IMG/VR virus record: IMGVR_UViG_3300036761_001135
Span: 62,001-126,000 of that record
Source: a virus
Strand: one strand, 5' to 3'
Length of the DNA stretch: 64,000 nt
This document shows positions 8,419 through 17,466 of the stretch, in pieces. Made by a program: the position numbers and the translations under genes. Under the pieces are notes generated by a model that saw nothing but the letters and a program-made list of their open reading frames with translations, searched no databases and was not told the DNA's origin. Within the stretch, counting starts at the first letter, position 1; each line of letters opens with the position of its first letter.

Positions 8419-8790
8419 ATGTTGAACGAGAAGATCATAAAGCTGGAAATTGAGAACGGGTTGAGCGCTGTGTGCGCGTGGTGCGAGCATCACTGGGCTA
8501 CGTTGCGCGAGGGCGCGACGCCTGGCTGTCAGCAGAAGGATTGCGGTGGGCCTTTAAAGGGTCGGGCGTTCCCTTTCTATAAGGGGCCTAGACCTAATCT
8601 GGCATCGTACTGTTTTATCTGTGGCAATGACGCGGATTTGTCTGTTGAGTTCAGTGGACGAGGGCATGTTGGATGCTGTGCAATTCACGAGGTGCAGTTG
8701 CGAAAGATGTTGAGCCGGTCTGGTCATCCGGTGGTGGTTCGAGAGCGGATTGTGCCGGTGGTTGCCGCGCCTGTGGATTCTGAAGGATGA
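8419..8790 (+). CDS. Small zinc-ribbon-like protein
   Basis: 124 aa. Cys pairs CAWC (near 20) and CFIC (near 73), plus C/H residues at 41-46 and 92-95 (CCAIH), suggest one or two zinc sites. Start at ATG 8419 (a GTG at 8413 is in frame). Ends with ATGA overlap into the next gene. Function unknown. Confidence 0.55.
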   Translation: MLNEKIIKLEIENGLSAVCAWCEHHWATLREGATPGCQQKDCGGPLKGRAFPFYKGPRPNLASYCFICGNDADLSVEFSGRGHVGCCAIHEVQLRKMLSRSGHPVVVRERIVPVVAAPVDSEG

Positions 8791-9650
8791 AGAAGCTGCG
8801 CTTTAGCCGTCCGCCTTTATCGACGATGTCTCCGACCCCAACTTTTTACAACCTGTCTCAGACCGTCGAGACGTACAACAACGTCGTCGCCAAGCTTCCA
8901 CAGCGTGTCGAGCGCGGGAGGTTTCTCTTTCTGGCGATGATGGCTGGATTCCTACGGGAACGCATTCGGAGGAGATCTCCGAAGGTGATGATAAACGGAC
9001 AGGAACGCGAGTACGCTGAGGACTTGAGGCTGGCTGTGGTGTCTGGGGCTCCTGACGGCATGGACATCTTGGCGATCTATTTCGACAGCGAGACAGAGAC
9101 GTTGACAGAGGAGACATCTGGGAAGACGGCGTTGTACATTCTTCCGCATCGCACGTCGCCCGAGTGGGTGAGCGTGCTCACGAGATGGGGGCCATGGCCA
9201 GCAGAGATATTGCCTGTGGCGTTGGAATCCAGGCATGCGAAGGTGGTATCCAGGAAGGGGAGGCCGGACGAGATGCGCGCTTTGAAGGCGAGACTGGGTC
9301 GCCGGCGTGCTGAGATCTTGAGAGAGCTGGAAGAAGCGGGTGCGGAAAATCCTCGCATGGAGAGCACCATGCACGGTGTTGGGATGGTAGTGCGACAGGA
9401 TATTTCTCACGCGGTTTTGCGTCGTGAATTTGGGATGGATGGTGCGGAGCCAAGGGCGCATTGGCGTCCGGCTTTGCGCGAGGTTGTGGAGGCAGTGCCG
9501 GCGGCCATGGATAGATTCAATCGCTATATAATCTCGGGGAAGGAGAATGCGTTCTTGTTGCCAGACATAGGGGATCATATTACGATAAGTCAGTTGCAGG
9601 ATGGCGTGTCGTTTATGGGAGAGATCGCGCCGTTCGTGCCAAAACGCTGA
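8787..9650 (+). CDS. Tail-completion candidate
   Basis: 287 aa, not recognised with confidence. The N-terminal helix with FLFLAMMAGFLRERIRRRSP is reminiscent of minor tail/connector proteins of the HK97 gp10 type, and the gene stands where tail-completion genes usually stand. The C-terminal part is helical with charged stretches. Translationally coupled to the gene before it. Confidence 0.5.
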   Translation: MKKLRFSRPPLSTMSPTPTFYNLSQTVETYNNVVAKLPQRVERGRFLFLAMMAGFLRERIRRRSPKVMINGQEREYAEDLRLAVVSGAPDGMDILAIYFDSETETLTEETSGKTALYILPHRTSPEWVSVLTRWGPWPAEILPVALESRHAKVVSRKGRPDEMRALKARLGRRRAEILRELEEAGAENPRMESTMHGVGMVVRQDISHAVLRREFGMDGAEPRAHWRPALREVVEAVPAAMDRFNRYIISGKENAFLLPDIGDHITISQLQDGVSFMGEIAPFVPKR

Positions 9651-9663
9651 AGGAGATGCACAG

Positions 9664-9843
9664 ATGACTCATGGGATGGACAAGTTGACGGCATTGAATC
9701 ACACACTGGGCGATGTGGAGAACGAATTGCTACGGCGGCGGGTAGACCAAATGGACGTATCTCTGAGCCATGCCGTGGACGTGATCGATCAACTCGCGGC
9801 GGATGGCCATGTGGAGATCTGTCCGTGTGACGAAGAGGACTAG
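9664..9843 (+). CDS. Small acidic protein
   Basis: 59 aa. Start at ATG 9664 after AAGGAGATG. Predicted to be mostly helical, ending in CPCDEED. Palindrome copy 2 follows 9 bp after the stop. Function unknown. Confidence 0.5.
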   Translation: MTHGMDKLTALNHTLGDVENELLRRRVDQMDVSLSHAVDVIDQLAADGHVEICPCDEED

Positions 9844-9852
9844 GGATAGCAG

Positions 9853-9868
9853 GCGAACCCAGGTTCGC
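9853..9868. repeat. Dispersed palindrome copy 2
   Basis: GCGAACCCAGGTTCGC between the stop at 9843 and the GTG start at 9882. Confidence 0.85.
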
Positions 9869-9881
9869 GTGAGGTGGCTGT

Positions 9882-10568
9882 GTGACGATTATTGGCACCG
9901 TTAGTTTGCGCGATTGGGATGCTGGAATCCCGTTGACGCTGGAAGCCGAGATCGCCACCTATCCTGTGGACGGGGAAGACAGACCAATTCATGTGATACG
10001 AATTCCTGGGGTGGATTCGGAGCTGGCCCACCTGGACGGGCGCGTGCCGGTTTTGTTTCACACACCAGAGGACGCCTACCAGGACTTCTTGCTGCCCTGC
10101 ATTACCGTCAAGCGCAACGACATGACCCCCGCGTTCGACAGGCACCCCTGGTACACCTGGGTGGCGCGTGGTCCTGCCAAAGGGGCGAAGGTGGTCGTGT
10201 TGCCGGACGGTAGGCGCGGATACGACCGCTATGAGAACCAATGGAGGGCCACCCAATTCGATATCACATATGACGTGCAGGTGATGGCGCGGCGGCAGGC
10301 GGAGTCGAACCCCATGCTGCAATATGTGTTGCGCCATTTTTTGCCGCCGTCGTTCATTTTCAAGGTTGTTGACAGTATAGGGGATGTGCGGGAATATGAC
10401 GCTGTAGATGTTAGTGTTTCGGAAACGTCGGAGCTGGCCGACATTGGTGACAGGACGGTGGGATGGACCATCTCTTTCACAGTGCGCGCGGAAATCGACC
10501 TCCACGACCCTGTGGAGGCACCTGCCGTTCAATCTGTGGATGTGACTTACGCGAGATACCGTCCGTGA
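9882..10568 (+). CDS. Tail terminator / sheath-stabiliser candidate (gp15 position)
   Basis: 228 aa with a GTG start. The segment around residues 120-165 (FDITYDVQVMARRQ, then LPPSFIFKV) fits the beta-rich fold of tail-completion proteins that cap tube and sheath. It lies between the neck genes and the sheath, where T4 has gene 15. Assignment is mainly positional. Confidence 0.45.
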   Translation: MTIIGTVSLRDWDAGIPLTLEAEIATYPVDGEDRPIHVIRIPGVDSELAHLDGRVPVLFHTPEDAYQDFLLPCITVKRNDMTPAFDRHPWYTWVARGPAKGAKVVVLPDGRRGYDRYENQWRATQFDITYDVQVMARRQAESNPMLQYVLRHFLPPSFIFKVVDSIGDVREYDAVDVSVSETSELADIGDRTVGWTISFTVRAEIDLHDPVEAPAVQSVDVTYARYRP

Positions 10569-10578
10569 GGAGGCGCTA

Positions 10579-11031
10579 GTGGCGTGGTATTATTTTTCTG
10601 GTAACGTCGTGAAGTCGATTCCGGTATCGCGCACCAAATCCGTAGCTGTGCGGCCACATTCCAAGGTCGAGATTTTAGAGGTTACGCAGGAAGTGCAAGC
10701 GATGCTCAGTGCTGGCATCCTGAAGCGCACGGGCAAGCCGCTGGGTTCCGTGTCGATGGAGGATGCCCCCCCTGTGCCGCGCGTGCATTTGCGAGATGTG
10801 CTTCCCCCATCTTCTTTGGCCCAGAACTTTGCTGAGAAAGGCGTGACATCGTCCGCGACGATGCCGCCTCGCAAGCCGTTGGGGTCTCCTGAATTCACCG
10901 TGCATGAGTTGTCGGTGGAGGGGGTTATTGTTGCGCCCGAGAGCAGGGGCGAAGATGCTGCCGTGTTGCCGGTTGAAGAAGTTGTCGAGGACAATGAGCG
11001 CGCGAAGTCGAAACGGCGGCGCGGCCAGTAG
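10579..11031 (+). CDS. Conserved-position protein upstream of sheath
   Basis: 150 aa with a GTG start after GAGGAGG. The N-terminal ~55 residues look beta-rich (SIPVSRTKSVAVRPHSKVEI). A long Pro/Ser/Val-rich, probably disordered part follows, ending in a basic tail (KSKRRRGQ). Possibly a minor tail or sheath-assembly protein. Confidence 0.5.
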   Translation: MAWYYFSGNVVKSIPVSRTKSVAVRPHSKVEILEVTQEVQAMLSAGILKRTGKPLGSVSMEDAPPVPRVHLRDVLPPSSLAQNFAEKGVTSSATMPPRKPLGSPEFTVHELSVEGVIVAPESRGEDAAVLPVEEVVEDNERAKSKRRRGQ

Positions 11032-11061
11032 GCCGGGCTTGCGGACAACACGGAGCAGATC

Positions 11062-14000
11062 ATGGAATTCACCTATCCGGGCGTCTATATCAAAGAGATT
11101 CCGAGCGGTCCGGGGCCGATCACTGGCGTTACGACGTCCAACATGGGGCTCATTGGGTTTACCACCCGAGGGCCTGTCGATCAGCCTGTCCTGGTAACAA
11201 GCTTCCAGGAGTTCACAACGAAGTTTGGCACTTTCACGGAGAAGGGTCTTGCGCCGACCATGGCGTATGCCTTCTTCCAGAACAGTGGCCAGCGCATGTA
11301 CATGGTGCGCGTATGCCATGACGACGCTGCGAAGTCCCTGTGGGATTACGAGATCGATCAGACCGGCGAGATTCTTGGAATCACGGCGGTCCCGAGCGGA
11401 CTGTACGATCTCCAACTCGACCACATGCCTGTCAAGGAGACCGTCCCTGGCAGCGTGACGATCACCTTCCCGAACGCGTCGGTCCCTGGAAACACCAACG
11501 TGTTTCGGGATGACGGAGCCGGATCTTTCGTTTCGGTTGGCGCGGGATCTGGTGGCTCTGGGTCCATCGACTACGTGACCGGCGAGGTGTCGATCCAGTT
11601 GGCGGTTCCCGGTGAGTTCACCGGAGCGCCGAACTCGATCACGGCGGCTTACACGTATCGCGTCTTGCGCTTCGAGATGAAGTGGCCGGGCGTGGTCGGC
11701 GACAACTTCCGCGTGCAACTCCAGAACGGCAGCGACGACTACATGGTCTCCGCACAGGCCAGGTGGACGCGGCATACCGCAGTTGTGCAGGAAGACCTAA
11801 ACGGCGATCCGCTGAATCGATCCTGGTCCACGTTGGAGACATTCGCGGACGTGGTGCTCGACGATCCGACCAGCAAGAACTACATCGTGCTCGTCATGAA
11901 CGATGCGATCAACGGGTCGCAGTACGTTCGCGTCACGGACTACGGCAATCAGATCAATCCGCCGGAGCTGGCAGGCGATGCCATCACGGGCGAGGATCTC
12001 TCGTCGATGCAGCAGCACAGCGATGGATCTGGCACCGTGCCGGCCGCTTACGACGGTGTTTGGAAGGGCTGGAAGTACATCCTCGCCAACGAGGTATCTC
12101 CGACCACGTTGAAGGCGGAGTTCCAATTCGTCGAGGGCAATCCGTCGAGCCCTGGAGGCCCGCTGGCGCTGTCCATCGGAATTGGCGCGAGCCCGGCTTC
12201 GGCGGTTCCGATCCTCACCTGGCAGCAGGCGGCGGTGGATGCGAACAGCGTCCAAATCACCTGCACGCTGACGGGAGCGGGAGCCACCACGTTGACCGAC
12301 GACGGTGCTTCGCACATCATGTCCGGCGCGACCCAGGTCGGCACGGTGAACTACACGACCGGAGCCATCGTTCTCGACATCACGCCCATGGCGGACACCT
12401 TCGTGGCGAACAGCCCGCTGCTTCTGGATTGCGTCTATGCGCAGCCTGTGACGGTGGGAGACGACGGACAGGGCAATGCGTACATCGTCGATCCGGCGTT
12501 GCTGACCCCGCCGCTCGTTGGCGTCCCCGGGAAGTTCCAACTCAACGCCTCTGGCACGAACACCATCGACTATGACTCGGGCGAGCTGACTCTCACCTGG
12601 AAGATTTCCGGGAATCCCGGTGCTGGTCCTTGCGGCGTGGCGACCTCGCCCACGGCAGCGGCCAAGGTCGGCGCAGTTGGCCCCTACAACCTGAACACGG
12701 GCAACTCCTTCTCGGTCAAGGTGAACGGTGCTGGCGCGGTGGCGGTGGCCTTCACGGGCACGAAGGCGACTCGGGTTGGCGGTGCGGTGTTCCCGATTGT
12801 CGCCACGACGGGCGGCGAGAACTGCACCATCGTGATCGACGGAAACTCCTACGTAGTCACGGCGGGCGCGGGACTCACGCTGGCCCTGGAGATCGCCAAC
12901 CTAATCAACGGCGTGATCTCCGGCGGTAGCGCGGTGGAGACCGGCGGCGGCACGGGCGTGGATATCAAGTCCGACAGCGCGGGCACGGGATCGTCGGTGC
13001 AGATCATCGCGGGGTCTCCGAACCTGGCGACGCTCATCGGGCATACGGCGGGCACCACGGCTGGCACGGGCAACGTGGCCAACATCGACGCGGTGTTGAA
13101 CACAGAGGTGAAGGCGGCGGTGGAGCTGGCGACCACGGCGGACGTGACGGCCAACATCGACGGGTCGTTCACGATCACGTCTCCGACCACAGGCGTTCTT
13201 TCCGAGCTGGACTTCACGGTGGGCCTGACGGCGTTGGGCATCACGGTAGAGACCATCAACGGAACGGACGGCTTTGGTGGCGGCCAGACGGCGGACTACT
13301 ACACCGTTCCACAGAGCAGCATCTTGGGCCTGCTTGATGGCGGATCGGACGGCAGCGCCACGGATTCGGACGACATCGTGAGCCCGCTACTCGCGGCGGA
13401 CATGCGAGCCCTGTACAGCTTTGGCCAGGTGGATGAGTTGATGCAGCTTGTGGCTGCGGATTTCCAGACGGATACCTACGTCATCGACACCTTGCTCACC
13501 TACGCCGAGTTGATGAAGGACAAGTTCGTCATCGGGTCGGTGCCATTTGGCATGGAGTACCAGACGGCTGTGACCTGGAAGCGGTTCACCTTGAATCGCT
13601 ACTCCAGCTTTGGAGCGATCTACTACCCCCACGTCAAGATCCGCGACCCGCTCACGGGCACCAACGTAGACGTGCCACCGGGCGGCCACGTTGCGGGCGT
13701 CTATGCTCGCACCGATGCGGCGAAGAACGTGGGCAAGGCTCCGGCGGGCATCGAGGACGGGGCGCTGGCATGGGCCACGGGCCTGGAGTACACGTTGACT
13801 CCTGCGCAGGTGGGCGTGTTGAACGAGAACAAGATCAACTGCCTTGTGCAGTGGCCGCAGACGGGACGTGTGGTTTGGGGCGCGCGGTCACTGGATGCTT
13901 CCGGCGGTGAGTGGCCGTACCTCCAGATGCGGCGCTTGTTCATGTTCGTGGAGAAGAGCGTCTTCAAATCGACACACGTTCATGTCTTCAAGAACAACGG

Positions 14001-14235
14001 GCCACAACTTTGGAACGACATCAGTACGCAGTTGGTGACGTTCTTGGCTGGCCTCCAGCAGGGCGGCTACTTCGCGGGGAATACCCCGGAGGAATCGTTC
14101 TTTGTGGTGTGCAATCGCACCAACAACCCGCAGAACACGGTCGATCAGGGCATCGTGTACTGCGACGTTGGCATCGCAGCGAACAAGCCGGCGGAATTCT
14201 TGGTCTTCAGGTTCTCACAAAAAAGTTTGAAGTAA
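11062..14235 (+). CDS. Tail sheath protein
   Basis: Contractile sheath subunit. The N terminus EFTYPGVYIKEIPSGPGPI (residues 2-20) is the family hallmark. The C-terminal domain (about 765-1057) holds the conserved sheath core: YPHVKIRDPLTG, PPGGHVAGVYARTD, APAG, then LFMFVEKS and the closing CDVGIA...FRFSQ. At 1057 aa it is much longer than T4 gp18 (659 aa). The extra length lies in the middle (about 150-740), which is Gly/Ala/Thr-rich and beta-like and probably forms surface domains. It starts a sheath/tube gene run. Confidence 0.9.
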   Translation: MEFTYPGVYIKEIPSGPGPITGVTTSNMGLIGFTTRGPVDQPVLVTSFQEFTTKFGTFTEKGLAPTMAYAFFQNSGQRMYMVRVCHDDAAKSLWDYEIDQTGEILGITAVPSGLYDLQLDHMPVKETVPGSVTITFPNASVPGNTNVFRDDGAGSFVSVGAGSGGSGSIDYVTGEVSIQLAVPGEFTGAPNSITAAYTYRVLRFEMKWPGVVGDNFRVQLQNGSDDYMVSAQARWTRHTAVVQEDLNGDPLNRSWSTLETFADVVLDDPTSKNYIVLVMNDAINGSQYVRVTDYGNQINPPELAGDAITGEDLSSMQQHSDGSGTVPAAYDGVWKGWKYILANEVSPTTLKAEFQFVEGNPSSPGGPLALSIGIGASPASAVPILTWQQAAVDANSVQITCTLTGAGATTLTDDGASHIMSGATQVGTVNYTTGAIVLDITPMADTFVANSPLLLDCVYAQPVTVGDDGQGNAYIVDPALLTPPLVGVPGKFQLNASGTNTIDYDSGELTLTWKISGNPGAGPCGVATSPTAAAKVGAVGPYNLNTGNSFSVKVNGAGAVAVAFTGTKATRVGGAVFPIVATTGGENCTIVIDGNSYVVTAGAGLTLALEIANLINGVISGGSAVETGGGTGVDIKSDSAGTGSSVQIIAGSPNLATLIGHTAGTTAGTGNVANIDAVLNTEVKAAVELATTADVTANIDGSFTITSPTTGVLSELDFTVGLTALGITVETINGTDGFGGGQTADYYTVPQSSILGLLDGGSDGSATDSDDIVSPLLAADMRALYSFGQVDELMQLVAADFQTDTYVIDTLLTYAELMKDKFVIGSVPFGMEYQTAVTWKRFTLNRYSSFGAIYYPHVKIRDPLTGTNVDVPPGGHVAGVYARTDAAKNVGKAPAGIEDGALAWATGLEYTLTPAQVGVLNENKINCLVQWPQTGRVVWGARSLDASGGEWPYLQMRRLFMFVEKSVFKSTHVHVFKNNGPQLWNDISTQLVTFLAGLQQGGYFAGNTPEESFFVVCNRTNNPQNTVDQGIVYCDVGIAANKPAEFLVFRFSQKSLK

Positions 14236-14258
14236 ATCAACAGGTTAGGAGCGAAAAT

Positions 14259-14750
14259 ATGAGCGAGATTCGTCGAATCCCCCAAGTCCTGTTGCAGGCT
14301 GTGAACAATGGCGGCAGCGTCAGTGGTGTGGCCCCCGGCGGAGGGGCGATGGTGGACAGCGGCGAGACTCTGTTCAGCGGGCAGTACCGCAAGTGGACCG
14401 CCTGTGCGGTGGCTGGGTTGTTCCAACTGCCGGCCGTGTTGAATTATGGTTGGCGGTTGGAGCGCTTGGTATGGAGCCTGCCGGGCGTAGGCGGGATCAA
14501 GGTCAACCTGATCGATGATGATGCCGTGTCCTACGAACTGGCCGCGATCACGGCGGTGGCGGGCCAGTACACCCCGCAGGAGAACGGCGGGTTGCTCGTG
14601 CTTCCTGGGTGGGCGATTCAGGTGGTTGGCACGAACGCCCTGTCGGGCGCGGGCCGGCTGGTCGCGTTCGCGTCGTCGGGTTGGCGGACGGACGCATTTG
14701 AAGTCAAAGTGTTGGGCGAGGGCTTGCTCCCTCCGCCTAAGCAGCCGTAG
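14259..14750 (+). CDS. Hypothetical structural protein between sheath and tube
   Basis: 163 aa. Start at ATG 14259 with TAGGAG upstream. Beta-rich, hydrophobic, few Lys; Gly-rich near residues 18-30. It lies between the sheath and the first tail-tube gene. A decoration or minor tail role is a guess. Confidence 0.5.
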   Translation: MSEIRRIPQVLLQAVNNGGSVSGVAPGGGAMVDSGETLFSGQYRKWTACAVAGLFQLPAVLNYGWRLERLVWSLPGVGGIKVNLIDDDAVSYELAAITAVAGQYTPQENGGLLVLPGWAIQVVGTNALSGAGRLVAFASSGWRTDAFEVKVLGEGLLPPPKQP

Positions 14751-14768
14751 GGCGGCGAGGAGAATACG

Positions 14769-15308
14769 ATGCGCGCAGCAGTAGACGATCTGATGCAGGG
14801 ATTCCGATTCCACGTCCGTGGCAAGAACCGCGATGGCAAGGATCTTCTCCAGCCTGGGTTCATCCGTGGTGCGGAAGGCGGCGAGCCGTTCGAGGGCGGG
14901 GCAGAGGCAGGGTTCCAGAGCGTGACCTTGCCCGAGCTGTCGTTGGAGCCGGTGGAGTACCGTGAGGGCACCTTCACCTGGACGCAGAAGTACCCTGGCC
15001 CCCCGACCGTGAGCGACTGCACGCTGATGCGCGGCATCGCCAAGAAGGACACCGCGTTCTTCGACTGGGTTTACGGGGCAGTGACGGGCGTCGAGTACCG
15101 CATGGACGTCACGATCTGGCATTACCAGAGGGCAGAGATGGGCAGCGCATCGAAGTCGGCGACCAGTACCGACATGCGGCGGGTACTTTGCCACAACTGC
15201 GCTCCGACGCGGGCCAAGCCGGCGGCGGATTTCGATTCGATGTCTGGCGAGGTATCGCTGGCCGAGGTGGACTTCGCGTTGGAGAGCTTCGAACTGCTGA
15301 CCAAATAG
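14769..15308 (+). CDS. Tail tube protein 1 (T4 gp19 family)
   Basis: 179 aa, close to gp19 (163 aa). Pattern of the gp19 family: FRFHVRG near the start, GFQSVTLPELSLEPVEYREG, then TLMRGI, FFDWVYGAVTG, and a C-terminal FDSMSGEVSLAEVDFALESFEL. The product would stack as hexamers inside the sheath. Confidence 0.8.
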   Translation: MRAAVDDLMQGFRFHVRGKNRDGKDLLQPGFIRGAEGGEPFEGGAEAGFQSVTLPELSLEPVEYREGTFTWTQKYPGPPTVSDCTLMRGIAKKDTAFFDWVYGAVTGVEYRMDVTIWHYQRAEMGSASKSATSTDMRRVLCHNCAPTRAKPAADFDSMSGEVSLAEVDFALESFELLTK

Positions 15309-15347
15309 AACACGAGGCGGCGGGCGAGGAGGCCGCGTGATACCCCC

Positions 15348-15911
15348 ATGCCGAGTCGCCATCCATTGGAAGATCTGCTTCAGTCCTACCGCTTTTGGCT
15401 GGTAGACATGATCCCTTCCTCGACGTTTCCGTTCTACGTGATGGGAGCCCCTATCATGGGATTCCAGTCGATCACGATGCCGGAGGTGACGCTTGAGGTG
15501 GACGAGATCAAGCAGGTCAATTCCATGTACAAGCGGTACGCCTACAGCGGCGGGAGTGTGGGACAGATCACGCTAACGCGAGGTGCGCGGGCGTATGACG
15601 ACACGTTCATGATGTGGGTAGAGCGGGCGATTCGTGGGTACGACATGGTGCCGCGCAACCTGCTGCTGTTGCAGTACACGAACATCAACGTGGCGAACGC
15701 CATGGGGGTGAGTGTGGACCTGCCCGTGGCCATTGAGGCGTGGGAGGTTGCGCAGTTCCTGCCGGGCCGAGCTTGGTTGCTGTGGGACGTGATACCGATC
15801 CGCTACAAGGCGGGGTCGGACCTGGACGCGATGACGGGGGATGTGAGCATTATGGAACTCGATGTGCAAGCTCACGCGGTGAACGAGTTCGCTTTACTAA
15901 GCGTGACGTGA
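15348..15911 (+). CDS. Tail tube protein 2 (gp19-family paralog)
   Basis: 187 aa. Shares the layout of the preceding gene: YRFWLVDM, GFQSITMPEVTLEVDE, YSGG, LTRGA, MMWVERAI and the C-terminal DAMTGDVSIMELDVQAH. The nearest GAGGAGG is about 15 bp from the ATG and no closer site or alternative start is seen. It may be a second tube subunit or a tube-initiating/capping variant. Confidence 0.7.
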   Translation: MPSRHPLEDLLQSYRFWLVDMIPSSTFPFYVMGAPIMGFQSITMPEVTLEVDEIKQVNSMYKRYAYSGGSVGQITLTRGARAYDDTFMMWVERAIRGYDMVPRNLLLLQYTNINVANAMGVSVDLPVAIEAWEVAQFLPGRAWLLWDVIPIRYKAGSDLDAMTGDVSIMELDVQAHAVNEFALLSVT

Positions 15912-15921
15912 GGAGGACGTG

Positions 15922-17454
15922 ATGAGACGACTGATTAAGAGACTCAACCATCTGATGGCTTCCGCGAGAGAGATTCAATACGAGGGCAAGGGCGAGAAGG
16001 CGGCGGCGGAAGAAGCCAGGCGCATCGTCAATCTCCTTTCCGTCATGATGGAGCAGGCTGGGTACGAGATTGAGTATTCGTCGAAGGCCGACGAGTGGGT
16101 GGTGTGGGTCGATGGGAAGACCGGCGGTGCTGTGACGCTGTGGAAGAACCCCAAGGGCGACTGGCAGTTGATCAGCGGCGTGCCGGAGATGGCCAAGCTG
16201 AGCAAGAAGCCGTATTCGCACAAGATCGACTTGCTCCGCGATCCGAAGCGCAAGGAGAACCGGGAGGCGTTGCGGTCTGCGACCTTGATAGCCGGAAAGA
16301 TCATGGACAAGACGCGGGATGGGACGCTGACCACGGACTTCTCGCCCAAGTTTTCGACGGCGATACGGGCACGCAAGGACATGGTGGATCCTGGCGGGGC
16401 ATCGGCGATGGGCGAAGAGATGGCGTTTGACATGCACAAGCAGGCCAAGGCGCTGTACCTCAAGGGCTGGGACGAGCACCCGAGCCCGAATGGCAAGCGG
16501 ACGGCCTACGGGCGGACCTTCAAGTTGGGGTCAGTTGACGTGCCGCTGCGCATTATCCAGGAGGACGATGCGGGGAAGGCGTGGCGCGTAGACCGCAAGG
16601 GGCTGCCCACCTGGGAGGCGATGTTTGACGGCAAGGAGTTCAAGTCGGCGGCAGCGGCGGGGCAGGCTGTAGCCGGTTGGTGGAAGCAGGTCGAGGCGGC
16701 ATTCGAGAAGTTGACCAAGGATGGGTACAGAGCGCACGAGGCGGCCTTCAAGGCGCTGTCCAAGGTACGGGAAGAGGACGTGGCGCGGGAGGGGCGAGCG
16801 GAGCTGCCCGAGGCCGAGGAGATGCTCTACGTGGACCAGCAGGCGGGGTTGGCAGTGGGGCAGACCATCGAGCGGGACAACTTACGCATGCACCGCTTCA
16901 ATTCCAGCCTGCGCGTGACGGACGTCACCAATGCGGGGAAGCGTGGCAAGAAGTGTCCCGAGTTCGCCCTGTACAACCTGGACTACGGCCAGCGCGATCC
17001 CAAGGACGTGGCGAAGATCAACGAGGCTTTGAAGGCCATCGTGAAGGCGAAGACCTACGCGCAGGCGGTGGCCATCGCCCGTGGGGTAGCGGCGAAGGAT
17101 TCGCAGCGTGGGATGTCGTTTGCGAGTATTGAGGAGCGCGATCTTCGCGGGGTAGACGTGGAGCCCATGGCTCCGTCTGCTGGGTCCGCGATCCAAGTCG
17201 AGACGCCCACGTTCACGCTGAAGGCGTCGCGCACGGAGTTCGACGTGATGGAGAAGCCACGACCGGGCACGGACGGCCAGGACGTGACGGCGGTGATTCC
17301 GCCGGTGGGCGGCGCGAAGAAGACGGCGATTGCGCGGTTCTATGCGTGGGTGGGATCGCACCAGGCGGAGATCAAGGGCATGACGTTCCGGGAGCTGCTG
17401 CGGGCGATGGCGGCAGCGGATCTGGACTATCACGCTTTTAGCATGTTGGACTGA
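15922..17454 (+). CDS. Large protein opening the tagged cargo block
   Basis: 510 aa. Starts MRRLIKRLNHLMASARE, a variant of the shared N-terminal tag (LI at 4-5, LM-x-A near 11-15). Lys/Ala/Glu-rich with a basic N-terminal half; no enzyme motif recognised. C-terminal segment about 430-510 is a compact helical region. By tag and position it may be an internal head protein; function unknown. Start at ATG 15922 after GAGGAGG. Confidence 0.55.
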   Translation: MRRLIKRLNHLMASAREIQYEGKGEKAAAEEARRIVNLLSVMMEQAGYEIEYSSKADEWVVWVDGKTGGAVTLWKNPKGDWQLISGVPEMAKLSKKPYSHKIDLLRDPKRKENREALRSATLIAGKIMDKTRDGTLTTDFSPKFSTAIRARKDMVDPGGASAMGEEMAFDMHKQAKALYLKGWDEHPSPNGKRTAYGRTFKLGSVDVPLRIIQEDDAGKAWRVDRKGLPTWEAMFDGKEFKSAAAAGQAVAGWWKQVEAAFEKLTKDGYRAHEAAFKALSKVREEDVAREGRAELPEAEEMLYVDQQAGLAVGQTIERDNLRMHRFNSSLRVTDVTNAGKRGKKCPEFALYNLDYGQRDPKDVAKINEALKAIVKAKTYAQAVAIARGVAAKDSQRGMSFASIEERDLRGVDVEPMAPSAGSAIQVETPTFTLKASRTEFDVMEKPRPGTDGQDVTAVIPPVGGAKKTAIARFYAWVGSHQAEIKGMTFRELLRAMAAADLDYHAFSMLD

Positions 17455-17466
17455 AGGAGCACGGCC

